A stretch of 64,000 bases of DNA, taken from contig NZ_SMAO01000011.1 of assembly GCF_004342175.1 (NCBI RefSeq), forward strand, positions 1 to 64,000, written 5' to 3'. Shown piece after piece: positions 28,228 to 35,776 of this stretch. Under the pieces are notes generated by a model. It was not told the DNA's origin. It made no database searches and saw only the letters and a list, made by a program, of their open reading frames with translations. Numbering within the stretch: the first letter of the stretch is position 1; each line of letters opens with the position of its first letter. Source of the stretch: Thiobaca trueperi (lineage in GTDB: Bacteria > Pseudomonadota > Gammaproteobacteria > Chromatiales > Chromatiaceae). Position numbers and translations under genes: made by a program.

Positions 28228-28869
28228 TTATCCCGCCTGTTGCGAGAGTCGCGCCTGGATGGTCACCCGGGCGAGCGTCAGGTCGGCGAGATTGTGGACC
28301 TGCATTTTTTTCATGATGCGTGCGCGGTGAAACTCCGCCGTGCGGACGCTGATTCCGAGCTCTTCGGCCACCATGCGGTTGGTCTGTCCGGCGGTGATGC
28401 AGTGGAAGACCTGGCGTTCGCGTGCTGTCAGGTCATGAAAGCGCTGTAGCAGGGCATCCTCGTCCGAATCCGCGTCCGGCTCGGATGCCGGCGTGTAGTC
28501 GCGCAGTGTATTCTGGATCAGATCCAGTAGCGCCTGATGGTTCACCGGTTTGGTGATGAAATCGACGGCGCCAAGCTTCATCGCGCGCACCGCCATCGGT
28601 ATGTCGCCGTAACCTGTGATCAGAATGGTTGGGATGGCGATACCCGCCTCGCGCAAATGTTCCATCAGCGCAATGCCGCTGATGCCGGGCATGCGGACAT
28701 CGGCCAGCAGACACGCGGGACCTGATTGTTCCAGAACCCCCGACTCCAGCAGATCTTCGGCGCGGGCAAAGGCGCTGGCGTGAATCTCCACCGATTCCAT
28801 CAGCATGCAGAGTGCATCGCGCAATGCGGGATCGTCATCGACAATGTAGGTGATCGGTTCGGTGTGCAT
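28228..28869 (-). CDS. FixJ/NarL-type response regulator (REC + LuxR HTH)
   Basis: A 213-residue DNA-binding regulator. REC has the acidic pocket VDDD, phospho-Asp57 in LLADVRMPGISG and Lys in FITKPVNH, FixJ-like. The C-terminal LuxR-type HTH has LTARERQVFHCITAGQTNRM and ISVRTAEFHRARIMKKM. ATGs at 28869, 28878 and 28887 are all possible. It is the last gene of the kaiC-kaiB-kaiB-kinase operon, about 170 bp after the kinase, which is its likely phosphodonor. FixJ/PpaA-class regulators often control redox- or light-dependent genes; the nearby puc operon is a candidate target. Confidence 0.93.
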   Translation of the reverse strand: MHTEPITYIVDDDPALRDALCMLMESVEIHASAFARAEDLLESGVLEQSGPACLLADVRMPGISGIALMEHLREAGIAIPTILITGYGDIPMAVRAMKLGAVDFITKPVNHQALLDLIQNTLRDYTPASEPDADSDEDALLQRFHDLTARERQVFHCITAGQTNRMVAEELGISVRTAEFHRARIMKKMQVHNLADLTLARVTIQARLSQQAG

Positions 28870-29037
28870 TCGATCCATTTTTTGCATGGTGGTGTGGATA
28901 GCATCGGGGCAATCGCTGTTTGCGCCTCGGGGCGATTGCCAAACCAAGCCATGATTGTGGGCAATAAGGTGGTTTCTTGGCAATCCCTGGAACGATATCG
29001 ATGACCGCGTATGCCGGCGCGGTTCAGGACTCAGCCA

Positions 29038-31146
29038 TCAGGTTCCGCGAAACAGCTCGCGCAGGCGATCCATGGCTGCGCCGGCAAGCTGCATCTGCTG
29101 ATCGATCCCGCTTAACGCTTCGCACAGACGATTCGTGTCGCCCCCCAGCTTTCTGGCCAGATTACGCGCCGCGACGGCATAACAGCCAACGGTATTCAAA
29201 GGCTGGGCCAGGTCATGCATCAAGGAGGCGGCGGTCGGGCCAATGGCGTCGAGCTGATGGCCCCGTTCCGCGTCGGTCACGTCGTGCCTGACTGTTTGCA
29301 TCAGGTTGGGAACCGGCTGCGGTGACGGGCACTCTGCGGCGGCCCGGAAAGGGTCCGGCCCGGACGCCCCCGCTTGCGGATCGCCAAACGCCATCAATAG
29401 CGAGTCAAGGACGTCGAGCGGCACTGGTTTGACGAGATGGTGATCGAATCCGGCCTCCAACGAGTGCTGCCGATCCGTTTCCTGACTTCTCCCTGTCATC
29501 GCAATCAGTGTGATGTCCTGACAGTCAGGGCGCGCACGGATGCGGCGGGCCACCTCGTGGCCATCCATGCCGGGCATACCGAGATCGAGGATCACCAGAT
29601 GTGGCCGTTGTTCATCCAGCAGCGCCAGGGCCGATAACCCGTCATAGGCGATCTGGATCCTGCCGCCCTTGAGTTCAAGGAGCTGGGCCAGACTGTTTGC
29701 CGCGTCCCGATTATCATCGACCACCAGAATGCGACAGTCCGCCGCAAGATTCAGCCATGCGGGGAGCGCGGCGGTCGTGGGCTTCGCCGACGGCGTCCGC
29801 TCCTGCTGCGGCGCCAGCGGAAGCTGGACCACCAGCTCGCTACCCTGTCCTGGTCCGGGGCTGTGCGCCTCAACCTGTCCTCCATGCAGCTCGATCAGGT
29901 TTTGCACCAGCGACAATCCAATCCCCAGACCGCCATGGACCTGCAACTGATCTGGATCGCCCTGCCGGAAGAGGTCGAACACGCATGGCAGGAGATCGGC
30001 GGGGATCCCCATCCCCGTATCGCTCACCGCTATCCGCACCGAATCGTTCTGCTGTCGGGCTTCGATACGGATTTCGCCTCCATTGCCTGTGTATTTGGTG
30101 GCATTGTTGAGCAGGTTGCCGAAGACCTGGGCCAGACGCATCGGATCGGCCTCCAGCCACAGCGGCTGCGACGGCTGACTGACGGTGAGCCGCTGACTGG
30201 CTGCTTCGACCAGCGGACGCACCGTCTCCACGGCGCTGTCAATGACGGTCGCCAGTTCCACCGGCTCCTTGCGCAGTTCGATCTTGCCACGGGTGATGCG
30301 TGAGACCTCCATCAGGTCATCCACCAGCCGCACCAGGTGGGCGAATTGACGCGCCATGACGTCCTGTGCATCGAGGGCGATGGGATCGGTGAGGTCTCGC
30401 ACGCGCAGGATCTCAAGCGCATGGAGGATCGCCGCGAGCGGATTACGTAATTCATGGGCGAGCGTGGCCAGAAAAGCGTCCTTGCGCTGATCGCTCTCGC
30501 GCAGCTCGCGGGCGGATTGCGCCGCCTGCTCCTGGGCCAGCATCGCCTGATTCATCAAGTCGAGCGCCTCGGCGCGGGAGGCGAAGATCGCGCGCTGTTG
30601 CTGTTCGAGCTGGGCGACCAGCGCCTGATCGGCCTCCAGCCGGGTCAGGTCGGTGCCGACCAGACAGATGAGCGGTTCCTGCGGGCGGTCAAGCCGGCTG
30701 GCCCAGAGGTGCAGCGGCACGGTCGAGCCGTCCGCCGCAAGAAACACCACGCGGTCATCCGCGATCCCTTCGGGAGGGGTCGCCAGCAGTGCATGCAGTC
30801 TGCCGACATCCCGAGGTACCACGAATGCGTCGAGTCGGCAGCCTGATAGCGTGTTGCGTGGTCGCTTGAGCAGGGTGGCGGTGCGTTCGTTGCAGTAAAG
30901 CAGCAGACCGTCCGGGGTGACGGCCAGACCGGCCTCGTTCATGGTCTCGACCATCAGACGATGCAGGTTCTCGGTTTCCATCAGCGAGAACACGCGATCA
31001 CCCTGACTGCCGCTGACAATAATGGCATCGACCTCACCCTCGCGAATCGCTCGCAGGGTTTCTTCGGCTTCGTCGAGGCGCGCCCGCAGCGCCATGTTCT
31101 CGGCCTGGAGCCGGGCGATACTGGGGCGGCTGGCCGGGTGTGGCAT
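29038..31146 (-). CDS. Hybrid kinase of the Kai operon: PAS-HisKA-HATPase-REC plus C-terminal H-box
   Basis: A 702-residue cytoplasmic protein. A short coiled coil (10-40) precedes a PAS domain (about 60-175). HisKA has phospho-His231 in LATLAHELRNPLAAI; the HATPase has VFGNLLNNATKYTG and GGLGIGLSLV. REC (about 471-590) has Asp521 in VILDLGMPGMDG. The last 80 residues contain a second H-box-like helix, SLMHDLAQPLNTVGCYAVAA (His644), with no ATPase after it. ATG at 31146 has GAGG upstream and starts 4 bp after the kaiB1 stop, so it is translationally coupled. By analogy with cyanobacterial SasA it could read KaiC/KaiB state, though it lacks a KaiB-like sensor domain. Confidence 0.92.
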   Translation of the reverse strand: MPHPASRPSIARLQAENMALRARLDEAEETLRAIREGEVDAIIVSGSQGDRVFSLMETENLHRLMVETMNEAGLAVTPDGLLLYCNERTATLLKRPRNTLSGCRLDAFVVPRDVGRLHALLATPPEGIADDRVVFLAADGSTVPLHLWASRLDRPQEPLICLVGTDLTRLEADQALVAQLEQQQRAIFASRAEALDLMNQAMLAQEQAAQSARELRESDQRKDAFLATLAHELRNPLAAILHALEILRVRDLTDPIALDAQDVMARQFAHLVRLVDDLMEVSRITRGKIELRKEPVELATVIDSAVETVRPLVEAASQRLTVSQPSQPLWLEADPMRLAQVFGNLLNNATKYTGNGGEIRIEARQQNDSVRIAVSDTGMGIPADLLPCVFDLFRQGDPDQLQVHGGLGIGLSLVQNLIELHGGQVEAHSPGPGQGSELVVQLPLAPQQERTPSAKPTTAALPAWLNLAADCRILVVDDNRDAANSLAQLLELKGGRIQIAYDGLSALALLDEQRPHLVILDLGMPGMDGHEVARRIRARPDCQDITLIAMTGRSQETDRQHSLEAGFDHHLVKPVPLDVLDSLLMAFGDPQAGASGPDPFRAAAECPSPQPVPNLMQTVRHDVTDAERGHQLDAIGPTAASLMHDLAQPLNTVGCYAVAARNLARKLGGDTNRLCEALSGIDQQMQLAGAAMDRLRELFRGT

Positions 31147-31150
31147 GGGG

Positions 31151-31543
31151 CTAGCCTCGGGAGCCTGTGCCCCTGGCCCGCAGATCCAGCCCCACCAGGA
31201 CGCGCTGTTCGTCGGCCATATCGCCAATCAGGCGGCGTAGCGGCAGGGGCAATTCTTTGATCAGTGTGGGCGCGGCGACGATCTGTTCGCCTTTGGCCAG
31301 GGTCGGGTGTTCGTAGATGTCGATGATCTCCAGCTCATAGCGACCCTGGAGATGTTTCTCGCAGATCTCTTTGACCGAGCGGATGGCGACCATTGAGCGC
31401 GGCGTCAGGCTGGCGATATAGAGCCGGAGGATGTAGCCGGCGCTGCCACAGGCCTGGGCGGCGGCCTCGAAATTGCTCCGGTCGTCATTCCTTTGGACCG
31501 ATCCTGACGAATCGGTTTCGTCCCGAGGCGTTCTTGCGGTCAT
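31151..31543 (-). CDS. kaiB: KaiB-family protein with N-terminal extension
   Basis: A 130-residue protein. The KaiB thioredoxin-like core starts at about residue 35 (YILRLYIASLTPRSMVAI) and includes LEIIDIYEHPTLAKGEQIVA, APTLIKELPLPLRRLIGD and a final RVLVGLDL, all typical of KaiB. In cyanobacteria KaiB changes fold to bind KaiC. The first ~35 residues (TARTPRDETDSSGSVQRNDD) are polar and probably disordered. It is the third gene of the operon, between the second kaiB and the kinase. Confidence 0.93.
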   Translation of the reverse strand: MTARTPRDETDSSGSVQRNDDRSNFEAAAQACGSAGYILRLYIASLTPRSMVAIRSVKEICEKHLQGRYELEIIDIYEHPTLAKGEQIVAAPTLIKELPLPLRRLIGDMADEQRVLVGLDLRARGTGSRG

Positions 31544-31571
31544 GGCGGACTCTTGGTTGATGAGCGAAGAT

Positions 31572-31892
31572 TCAGCCTCGCGGGCGCAGATCCAACCCGA
31601 CCAGCACCCGATCAGTATTCGAGAGATCGCCGATGATTTTGCGTACTGGCTCGGGCAGTTTGCGCACCAGGGTGGGCACGGCAACGATCTGATCGCCCCG
31701 TGCGAGTCGTGGATTCTCGATCAGGTCGATGATCTCGATCTCATAACGTCCGGCGAGATGGGTCTCGCACAGGTCTTTGAGGTTCTGGAAGGCCTGAATC
31801 GAGCGCGGACTCTGGCCCGCGACATAGAGACGCAGACACCAGCACTCGGCGCCCTGATCCGGGGCAGGCGATTCCGTGGCGGCAGGCTTCAT
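31572..31892 (-). CDS. kaiB: KaiB-family protein
   Basis: A 106-residue KaiB-like protein directly downstream of kaiC (17 bp). The core is [58 protein letters not shown] and [12 protein letters not shown]. It is clearly related to, but distinct from, the KaiB encoded next. Its length is that of a canonical KaiB. Two KaiB proteins with one KaiC suggests a division of roles, such as one for KaiC and one for the kinase. Confidence 0.94.
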   Translation of the reverse strand: MKPAATESPAPDQGAECWCLRLYVAGQSPRSIQAFQNLKDLCETHLAGRYEIEIIDLIENPRLARGDQIVAVPTLVRKLPEPVRKIIGDLSNTDRVLVGLDLRPRG

Positions 31893-31909
31893 GATTCAGA
31901 TCCTCCGTC

Positions 31910-33619
31910 TCAATCGGCATAACGTGCATGCGCCAGTTCGGCCTCCGCGCAGGCCGCCGCAGCAAGACGCTGAAGCTCTTGCGCCTCGGCGAGGGCCGCG
32001 TCTTCCTCTATTCCGTCAAGCTGTGCCTGGAGTGCGTGGATCCGGGCGAGAAGACCGCTTCGCTTCTGTTGCAGGGTGCGTCGGCGACGTTCAGCGGCCT
32101 GGCGCTGGGCGAGTGCAGCGGTCTGATCGCGCGCCTGCTGGGCGAGCCGGTCTGAGCCGGCGTAGACCTGGCCGGCGCCGGTGTAGACATCGGCCAGATC
32201 GATGCCGCGTTCGCTGAACAGCAATTCCCGCACCTGATTGGAATGCGCCATGCCGCGACTCTTGAGCACATAGAGCAGCCGGTTCCGCTCCCCGGCGGAT
32301 TGCACCATCTGGAGCAGCAGCCAGGTGTCGGTCAGGGTGCTGATGCCCTCGTCGGTGTGCTCCAGTTGACCATGGCCGGTACCCGGGGCCAGGCTGGTAA
32401 AGAGCGCCGTGATGCCTTCTTTCTTCAGAAAATCGATTACCCGCGTCAGCATGATCTTGACTTCAGCGGCATCCCCGACTGCGGCGAAGTTGGTGATGGG
32501 ATCGAGGATGACCGCTTCGGGGCGCTGCTCGACCACCAGTTTATGCAGTCTCACCAGATGGTTTTCGAGCCCGTACAGGGTGGGCCGGATGGCAAAACAA
32601 TGCAGCAGTCCGCTCTGGATGTGCCGACCGAGATCGAATCCGATTGAGCTCATGTTGCGCAGGATCTGCGCGGAGGATTCTTCGGACGACCAGTAGAGAC
32701 AGCGACCGCCGTGCCGGCAGACGCTGTCGGCGAACGCGGCCGCGAGGCTGCTCTTGCCGGCGCCGGCGGTCCCGGAGACGAGCACGCTGCTGCCCTTGAA
32801 ATAACCCTGACCGCCCAGCATGGCGTCCAGTCGCTGGATTCCGGTGGAGACGCGCTCGCGCGACACCCGATGGTCCAGACTCACGGAGCTGATCGGGAGC
32901 ACGCTGAGTCCGCACTCATCGATCAGCGCGGGATATTCGTTGGTGCCGTGGCGGGAGCCGCGATATTTGACGATGCGCAGGCGGCGCGTGGCCACCTGAT
33001 TATTCACGCGGTGGTCGAGGAAAATGACGCAATCGCTGACGTACTCTTCCAGATTATGGCGCGTCAGTGTCCCCTGTCCCTGTTCGCCGGTGATGACGGC
33101 GGTTACCCCCTGCTCCTTCAGCCAGCGGAAGAGTCGGCGCAGCTCTGCGCGCAGAATCCCTTCACTGGAGAGCGCGGTGAACAGGGCTTCGACGCCATCA
33201 AGGGCGACCCGACGGGCGCCAACCTGCTCAATCATGCAGCCAAGCCGGATGAAAAGACCGTCGAGTCCGTAATCGCCGGTCTCTTCGATCTCGCTGCGCT
33301 CGATATAGACATAATCGAGCGCGACCCTGTTCTGCGCGATTAAGTCATCGAGATCGAAGCCGAGTGACCGGACGTTGGCGATGAGCTCGCCTTCGGTCTC
33401 CTCGAAGGCGATGAAGACACCCGGCTCGTCAAGGTCGCGCGCACCGCGAACGATGAACTCCATCGCCAGCAGGGTCTTGCCGCTACCCGCCGCGCCGCAG
33501 ACCAGGGTCGGACGACCCTGCGGCAGCCCGCCTTCAGTGATCTCGTCAAGGCCGCAGATACCGGTTCGACATTTTGCCAAGCCCGGAGAATGGCTGACAG
33601 CTTGTGGTCCAGTCTGCAT
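31910..33619 (-). CDS. kaiC: KaiC-family double-domain ATPase with coiled-coil tail
   Basis: A 569-residue protein with two RecA-like domains. CI has Walker A GAAGSGKT (42-49) and catalytic Glu pair in FIAFEETEGE; CII has Walker A GTAGAGKS (283-290) and Glu pair in YWSSEESSAQ. The autophosphorylation segment of cyanobacterial KaiC (T426, S431, T432) is conserved as HTDEGISTLTDT (T422, S427, T428). After about residue 490 a 75-80 residue Ala/Gln/Arg/Leu-rich coiled coil replaces the short KaiC tail. There is no kaiA, as usual outside cyanobacteria. It is the first gene of the five-gene operon and is preceded by the puc genes in the same direction. Confidence 0.95.
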   Translation of the reverse strand: MQTGPQAVSHSPGLAKCRTGICGLDEITEGGLPQGRPTLVCGAAGSGKTLLAMEFIVRGARDLDEPGVFIAFEETEGELIANVRSLGFDLDDLIAQNRVALDYVYIERSEIEETGDYGLDGLFIRLGCMIEQVGARRVALDGVEALFTALSSEGILRAELRRLFRWLKEQGVTAVITGEQGQGTLTRHNLEEYVSDCVIFLDHRVNNQVATRRLRIVKYRGSRHGTNEYPALIDECGLSVLPISSVSLDHRVSRERVSTGIQRLDAMLGGQGYFKGSSVLVSGTAGAGKSSLAAAFADSVCRHGGRCLYWSSEESSAQILRNMSSIGFDLGRHIQSGLLHCFAIRPTLYGLENHLVRLHKLVVEQRPEAVILDPITNFAAVGDAAEVKIMLTRVIDFLKKEGITALFTSLAPGTGHGQLEHTDEGISTLTDTWLLLQMVQSAGERNRLLYVLKSRGMAHSNQVRELLFSERGIDLADVYTGAGQVYAGSDRLAQQARDQTAALAQRQAAERRRRTLQQKRSGLLARIHALQAQLDGIEEDAALAEAQELQRLAAAACAEAELAHARYAD

Positions 33620-34019
33620 GGGTCAGTTTCCTTGCGCCTGAGAACGAAGCTCACCTGCCGCTGACGCGCCCCGTAACGGGTGAGGGCGCATTGCGCAGTG
33701 ACAGTCGTGGCTGTGCAGGCGACATCGAAATCAGCCCGAAGCCACGGGACATGCTAACACCAAATGATAAACAGGCGAGAGACGCGACCTTCAGCGCAGG
33801 CATGTGTTATCGAAACACACGCCCGTTTAAGGTGATGACAGAGGGCATGTCTTGAGAGATGGCTGAGAGCTGCTCAGGAGACTTGCTGAAAAACCCTTGC
33901 TGATCAAATCTTTTCCCGATTTGCGGCAGTCCTTTGCACTGAAGCTGCGAGACGCGCAGAGCGCGCCTCGCATGAAACCGCGATCCCGTCACGGTGATCG
34001 CAGTCTCGACGGAACGCAC
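33620..34019. other. Gap between pucA2 and kaiC, with a strong hairpin
   Basis: This 400 bp stretch has no convincing gene on either strand. At 33947-33971, just after pucA2 in its direction, lies a 10 bp hairpin (arms GCGAG.CGCG / CGCG.CTCGC with one G-T pair) without a U run. It could stabilise or end the puc mRNA. The kaiC promoter must lie here or kaiC must be read through from puc; I see no clear -35/-10 pair. Confidence 0.5.
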
Positions 34020-34181
34020 TCAGCCCCAGGTGAAGATGCCGAGCTTGAGAACGGTGACGTGAATGGTCAGCACGATCAGCAGGACGGCAAAAAAGATGGG
34101 CATCAACCAGGTCGACGGATTCACAACCATCCAGAATTTCCAATCGTCATTCGGATTGCTGGGCTTTGCGACTTCGCTCAT
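34020..34181 (-). CDS. pucA: LH2-type light-harvesting alpha polypeptide 2
   Basis: A 53-residue single-span membrane polypeptide of the peripheral antenna. It starts MSEVAKPSNPND and has the alpha signature KFWMVVNPSTWLMPIFF. The Mg ligand for bacteriochlorophyll is the His in VLTIHVTVLKLG. It ends only 12 residues after this His, so the aromatic pair at +13/+14 (Tyr-Trp in B850 LH2) is absent. It is preceded by pucB2 with a 27 bp gap. Too short for routine gene finders but unambiguous. Confidence 0.93.
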   Translation of the reverse strand: MSEVAKPSNPNDDWKFWMVVNPSTWLMPIFFAVLLIVLTIHVTVLKLGIFTWG

Positions 34182-34208
34182 TGTTTTGATCTCGTCAGGT
34201 GGTACGGA

Positions 34209-34334
34209 TTAGAACCAGGGATTGTTGGCAAGCACCATCAGGTGCGCCAGTGCCGCCAGCGCAACAAAGGCGGTATAGGTCACTTTGAACTGTGCGTGGA
34301 ACTCTTTCGCCTGCTGTTCGTTTAAGCCATTCAT
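34209..34334 (-). CDS. pucB: LH2-type light-harvesting beta polypeptide 2
   Basis: A 41-residue single-span antenna polypeptide. It starts MNGLNEQQAKEFHAQFKVTY, with the bacteriochlorophyll-ligand His in ALAALAHLMVLANNPWF and the upstream conserved His in KEFHAQF. Its sequence is nearly the same as pucB1 over the last 35 residues, so the two arose by duplication. ATG at 34334 follows GAAGGGGAAG. LH2 rather than LH1, because the C-terminus is NNPWF and no pufLM genes are near. Confidence 0.93.
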   Translation of the reverse strand: MNGLNEQQAKEFHAQFKVTYTAFVALAALAHLMVLANNPWF

Positions 34335-34430
34335 TGATTCGCTTCCCCTTCAGGGATTGATATTTTGCCGCTTCATGCCGTGGCATTAGGCGACGACCAG
34401 GCCATGACGAAATCCGTCATGACACATCAT

Positions 34431-34640
34431 TCACTTTGCCGGAGCGGCCTCAACAACCGGAGCCGCAGGAGCTTCCGCTTTGGACGCAAAGCCCTGGCCC
34501 GGCAAGGAGAATGCATACAAATGAATGATCACCGCGATTGCCGCGATGGCAATCAGAATCGGCACCATCCAGGTGGACGGATTCACGACCATCCAAAAAC
34601 GATAATCCTGCTCAAGCGGTTTGTAACCCATGATTTCCAT
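34431..34640 (-). CDS. pucA: LH2-type light-harvesting alpha polypeptide 1
   Basis: A 69-residue membrane antenna polypeptide. The N-terminal part has DYRFWMVVNPSTWMVPI; the bacteriochlorophyll His is in AVIIHLYAFSLPGQGF. It carries a longer C-terminal tail rich in Ala/Pro/Lys (ASKAEAPAAPVVEAAPAK) than alpha 2. Residues at +13/+14 from the His are Ser-Lys rather than Tyr-Trp. ATG at 34640 is preceded by AAGAGG at 9 bases. Second gene of the puc operon. Confidence 0.95.
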   Translation of the reverse strand: MEIMGYKPLEQDYRFWMVVNPSTWMVPILIAIAAIAVIIHLYAFSLPGQGFASKAEAPAAPVVEAAPAK

Positions 34641-34670
34641 TTTCAATTACCTCTTAAATCTGTTTGGCGT

Positions 34671-34817
34671 TCAGAACCAGGGATTGTTTGCAAGGACCAT
34701 CATGTGCGCCAATGCAGCCAGGGCAACAAAAGCGGTATAGGTCACTTTGAATTGCTCGTGGAATTCTTTTGCCTGCTGTTCGGTGAGTCCCGAAATGCTT
34801 TTCTGCTGTTCAGCCAT
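34671..34817 (-). CDS. pucB: LH2-type light-harvesting beta polypeptide 1
   Basis: A 48-residue antenna polypeptide starting MAEQQKSISGLTEQQAKEFH. Ligand His is in ALAALAHMMVLANNPWF. It is the first gene of pucB1A1B2A2, all leftward, transcribed from the promoter at 34969-34996 with a leader of roughly 145 nt. The bacteriochlorophyll-binding and aromatic C-terminal residues are intact. Confidence 0.95.
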   Translation of the reverse strand: MAEQQKSISGLTEQQAKEFHEQFKVTYTAFVALAALAHMMVLANNPWF

Positions 34818-34964
34818 GGTTGGCCTCCCAATGTGATGACATTGCCTTGGCATCTTGCAGATGGAGGACCGATGCCGCCCATAGCGAGAGCCGTTTACTC
34901 CGTCTTGCCTTGCCGGAGATCAGGGGGATCAAAGGAGATAATAGTATCTGCCAGTGATCTTACG

Positions 34965-35008
34965 TGTCATGATAGCTTGACGCTCTGGAATGTCAAGTAT
35001 ATCTGACA
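34965..35008. promoter_or_regulatory. Two PpsR/CrtJ-type operators 8 bp apart, upstream of puc
   Basis: Site 1 at 34965-34982 is TGTCATGATAGCTTGACG (TGT-N12-ACG, one mismatch). Site 2 at 34991-35008 is TGTCAAGTATATCTGACA (perfect TGT-N12-ACA). The gap is exactly 8 bp. Known CrtJ/PpsR repressors of photosynthesis genes bind TGT-N12-ACA palindromes, often two sites 8 bp apart, cooperatively. The sites overlap the puc -10 and -35. Confidence 0.8.
34969..34996 (-). promoter_or_regulatory. Sigma-70-type promoter of the puc operon
   Basis: Read leftward: TTGACA (34996-34991), 16 bp spacer, TATCAT (34974-34969). The -35 lies inside operator site 2 and the -10 inside operator site 1, so a bound repressor would block polymerase. 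Transcription would start near 34962. Confidence 0.75.
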
Positions 35009-35056
35009 GATTATTTACGTGTTTGATCTGGAAAAATACTTGTGAAAAGCGCCGGG

Positions 35057-35575
35057 TCAGCCGGCCAGACCCGCCGCCTGGCGGGCATCGTGCAAATTGG
35101 GGTACCCCCAGCTCTTGGCCTGCATCCAATCGACTCCCAATCGCTTGAAGGTTTGGCGGATCGTTTCCTCGCAGACTGGCCGTGAGGTCAGTCCCTGCTC
35201 GAAGGCGACCTCGGCAACCGCGCTTAATGTCCACAAACCGGGATCTCTTCCGAATTCGCTCGGATTGCTGCGCAGCAAGCCAAAGACTTGCTCAGCTGAC
35301 GTATCCTGAATCAGGAATGTCCGGGCGCTTTTTGTCCGGTGCGACTTTTCCCTGAGGCACTCCATTCCCTCAGTAACGAAGGCATTCAGGGCGTTGAGCA
35401 CGGTTTGCGTCGCGCAGCCGAGCTGTGTCGCGATTTTCGGGGCGGTTTTGCCTTCGGCATTGGCCAGCAGGATCTGGCAGCGGCGTCGCGTGAATGTGTC
35501 GCGTGAATGCAGGCCGGTTTGCAGAACCAGTCGTTCATCAGCACTCAGCGGGCGAATAAATAGAGGTGCTTTCAT
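35057..35575 (-). CDS. Stand-alone HTH protein, IS630 transposase N-terminal type
   Basis: A 172-residue protein. The first ~110 residues match the double HTH of IS630-family transposases: TRRRCQILLANAEGKTAPKI, then FGRDPGLWTLSAVAEVAF and EETIRQTFKRLGVDWMQAK. The DDE catalytic domain that should follow is absent and nothing like it lies downstream. It may be a truncated transposase or a domesticated DNA-binding protein. It has ATG and an ordered frame with no stops. Its upstream region carries a puc-like promoter with paired PpsR-type sites, which is unusual for a transposase relic. Confidence 0.7.
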   Translation of the reverse strand: MKAPLFIRPLSADERLVLQTGLHSRDTFTRRRCQILLANAEGKTAPKIATQLGCATQTVLNALNAFVTEGMECLREKSHRTKSARTFLIQDTSAEQVFGLLRSNPSEFGRDPGLWTLSAVAEVAFEQGLTSRPVCEETIRQTFKRLGVDWMQAKSWGYPNLHDARQAAGLAG

Positions 35576-35721
35576 CGGTTCAGACTCGCTTTTCGTGTCA
35601 TTTTGTTCGCAGGTTCGTCCCTGAGGCGACGTTGACCCGGTCGCCGCAAATCCCGGGGCGGCATGGGGTGTGTGCGGAACCGGCTCCCATTGCGGCAGGA
35701 GCCGCGCTTGCCTCGCGCCTG

Positions 35722-35745
35722 ACCTGAAAATCAGTATTTTCAGGT
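35722..35745. repeat. Perfect 10 bp hairpin in the HTH gene leader
   Basis: Arms ACCTGAAAAT and ATTTTCAGGT with a CAGT loop. A short T run follows on the + side. It lies between the operator at 35777 and the HTH gene start. It could be a terminator or attenuator. Confidence 0.5.
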
Positions 35746-35776
35746 TTTAGCAACAAGCTTAGCTAGTGTTTATACG

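Noticed and set aside
33604-34019. Small genes between kaiC and puc
   Set aside because: Short frames there lack ribosome sites and overlap a hairpin; none resembles a protein family.
34020-34817. Core antenna LH1 (puf) operon
   Set aside because: No pufL, pufM or pufC nearby, beta chains end NNPWF rather than RPW[FL], and two tandem beta-alpha pairs fit puc.
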